Assembly: GCA_036510735.1 (NCBI GenBank)
Contig: DATCDK010000177.1
Span: forward strand, 1-13,432
Length of the DNA: 13,432 nt
Source of the DNA: PALSA-607 sp036510735
GTDB lineage: Bacteria > Actinomycetota > Actinomycetes > Acidothermales > Acidothermaceae
Direction: 5' to 3'
Positions 12,954 to 13,432 of this stretch are shown piece after piece. Positions within the stretch are counted from its first letter, which is position 1, and each line of letters starts with the position of its first letter. The notes under the pieces are model-generated. The model searched no databases and was not told where the DNA came from. It was given only the letters and a program-made list of their open reading frames with translations. Position numbers and translations under genes: made by a program.

Positions 12954-13432
12954 ATGACTGAGCCACGGCGGCTCGGCGACCGCTACGAGCTGGGCGAAGT
13001 GCTCGGCTACGGAGGCATGGCCGAGGTGCTCCGCGGGCGCGACATCCGGCTCGGCCGCGACGTCGCAGTCAAGACCCTTCGTGTCGATCTCGCTCGAGAG
13101 CCATCGTTCCAGGCCCGATTCCGTCGCGAAGCACAGTCCGCGGCATCGCTCAATCACCCGTCGATCGTCGCTGTCTACGACACCGGCGAAAGCACGCTCG
13201 ATGGCGTTCAGGTGCCCTACATCGTCATGGAGTACGTCGACGGCAGAACGCTGCGCGATCTGCTCAAGAGCGAGCGGCACATCATGCCAACCCGCGCACT
13301 CGAGATCACCGCGGAGATCCTCAAGGCGCTCGATTACAGCCACCGCAACGGCATCATCCATCGCGACATCAAACCCGCCAACGTCATGCTGACGCGGTCG
13401 GGCGAGGTGAAGGTCATGGACTTCGGCATCGC
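12954..13432 (+). CDS. pknB: PknB, transmembrane Ser/Thr protein kinase (5' part only)
   Basis: The first 159 codons plus two bases lie in the window; the gene continues past the right edge. The N-terminus RYELGEVLGYGGMAEV (10-25) is the Gly-rich ATP loop; Lys40 (VAVK) and Glu59 form the ATP salt bridge; His136-Arg-Asp138 is the catalytic loop with Lys140 and Asn143; Asp156-Phe-Gly is the metal site. Residue numbering matches M. tuberculosis PknB (Lys40, Asp138, Asp156), and YIVMEYVDGRTLRD is also PknB-like, so this is PknB rather than PknA. The full protein should have a membrane helix and extracellular PASTA repeats that bind muropeptides or lipid II, but these are not visible here. ATG 12954 has AAGGGG (12941-12946) upstream. 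It lies 39 bp after pbpA, with no pknA in between. Confidence 0.95.
   Translation, partial: MTEPRRLGDRYELGEVLGYGGMAEVLRGRDIRLGRDVAVKTLRVDLAREPSFQARFRREAQSAASLNHPSIVAVYDTGESTLDGVQVPYIVMEYVDGRTLRDLLKSERHIMPTRALEITAEILKALDYSHRNGIIHRDIKPANVMLTRSGEVKVMDFGI

Noticed and set aside
12618..13361. Minus-strand open frame (247 aa) opposite the end of pbpA and start of pknB
   Set aside because: It spans two well-supported genes and their gap, has no recognisable motif, and is a GC-rich shadow frame.

Overview
The window comes from a high-GC Gram-positive actinobacterium. The strongest evidence is the block fhaA-fhaB-pstP-rodA-pbpA-pknB on the plus strand, the conserved actinobacterial cell-growth and Ser/Thr-kinase signalling locus known from mycobacteria and relatives. 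Other actinobacterial marks are a TIGR03086/MDMPI-type (DinB-fold) protein, an actinobacterial-type Fpg/Nei glycosylase, frequent GTG starts and several genes without a Shine-Dalgarno sequence. Genus cannot be assigned from the sequence alone. All calls come from reading motifs by eye; no database search was run.

Layout. (a) 1-145, minus: the N-terminus of a membrane protein that looks like a polyprenyl glycosylphosphotransferase (sugar transferase), cut by the window edge. Its upstream region holds two copies of the inverted repeat GGCGCA-N4-TGCGCC, 32 bp apart. (b) 380-4140, minus: an Fpg/Nei DNA glycosylase, a small DoxX-like membrane protein, and a large class B penicillin-binding protein with an NTF2-like N-terminal domain and low-complexity segments. 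(c) 4182-5077, plus and divergent from the PBP: a PLDc_N-type membrane protein translationally coupled to a DUF218 (YdcF/SanA-like) protein. (d) 5093-6394, minus: a two-gene unit of a PIG-L family deacetylase and a TIGR03086-type metal-binding protein. (e) 6539-7173, plus: a VapB-VapC type II toxin-antitoxin pair with a four-half-site operator over its promoter. It ends 3 nt from the 3' end of a convergent tRNA-Leu(CAG) gene. (f) 7402-13432, plus: the growth-control operon, from fhaA into the 5' third or so of pknB.

How the genes work together. RodA (SEDS glycosyltransferase) and PbpA (class B transpeptidase) form an elongation/septal peptidoglycan synthase pair. PknB phosphorylates regulators of this machinery, PstP reverses the phosphorylation, and FhaA and FhaB carry FHA domains that read phosphothreonine. 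The stop/start overlaps (pstP/rodA and rodA/pbpA, 4 nt each) and short gaps point to one transcript. pknA, which lies between pbpA and pknB in Mycobacterium tuberculosis, is absent here. The separate PBP and the DUF218 protein on the left add further envelope functions.

The most interesting non-coding signals are the twin palindromes at 158-205, the nested symmetric operator of vapBC, and a recurring TA-rich hexamer exactly 6 nt upstream of start codons that lack a ribosome site, which suggests leaderless transcripts. I did not find a clearly new multi-gene system.
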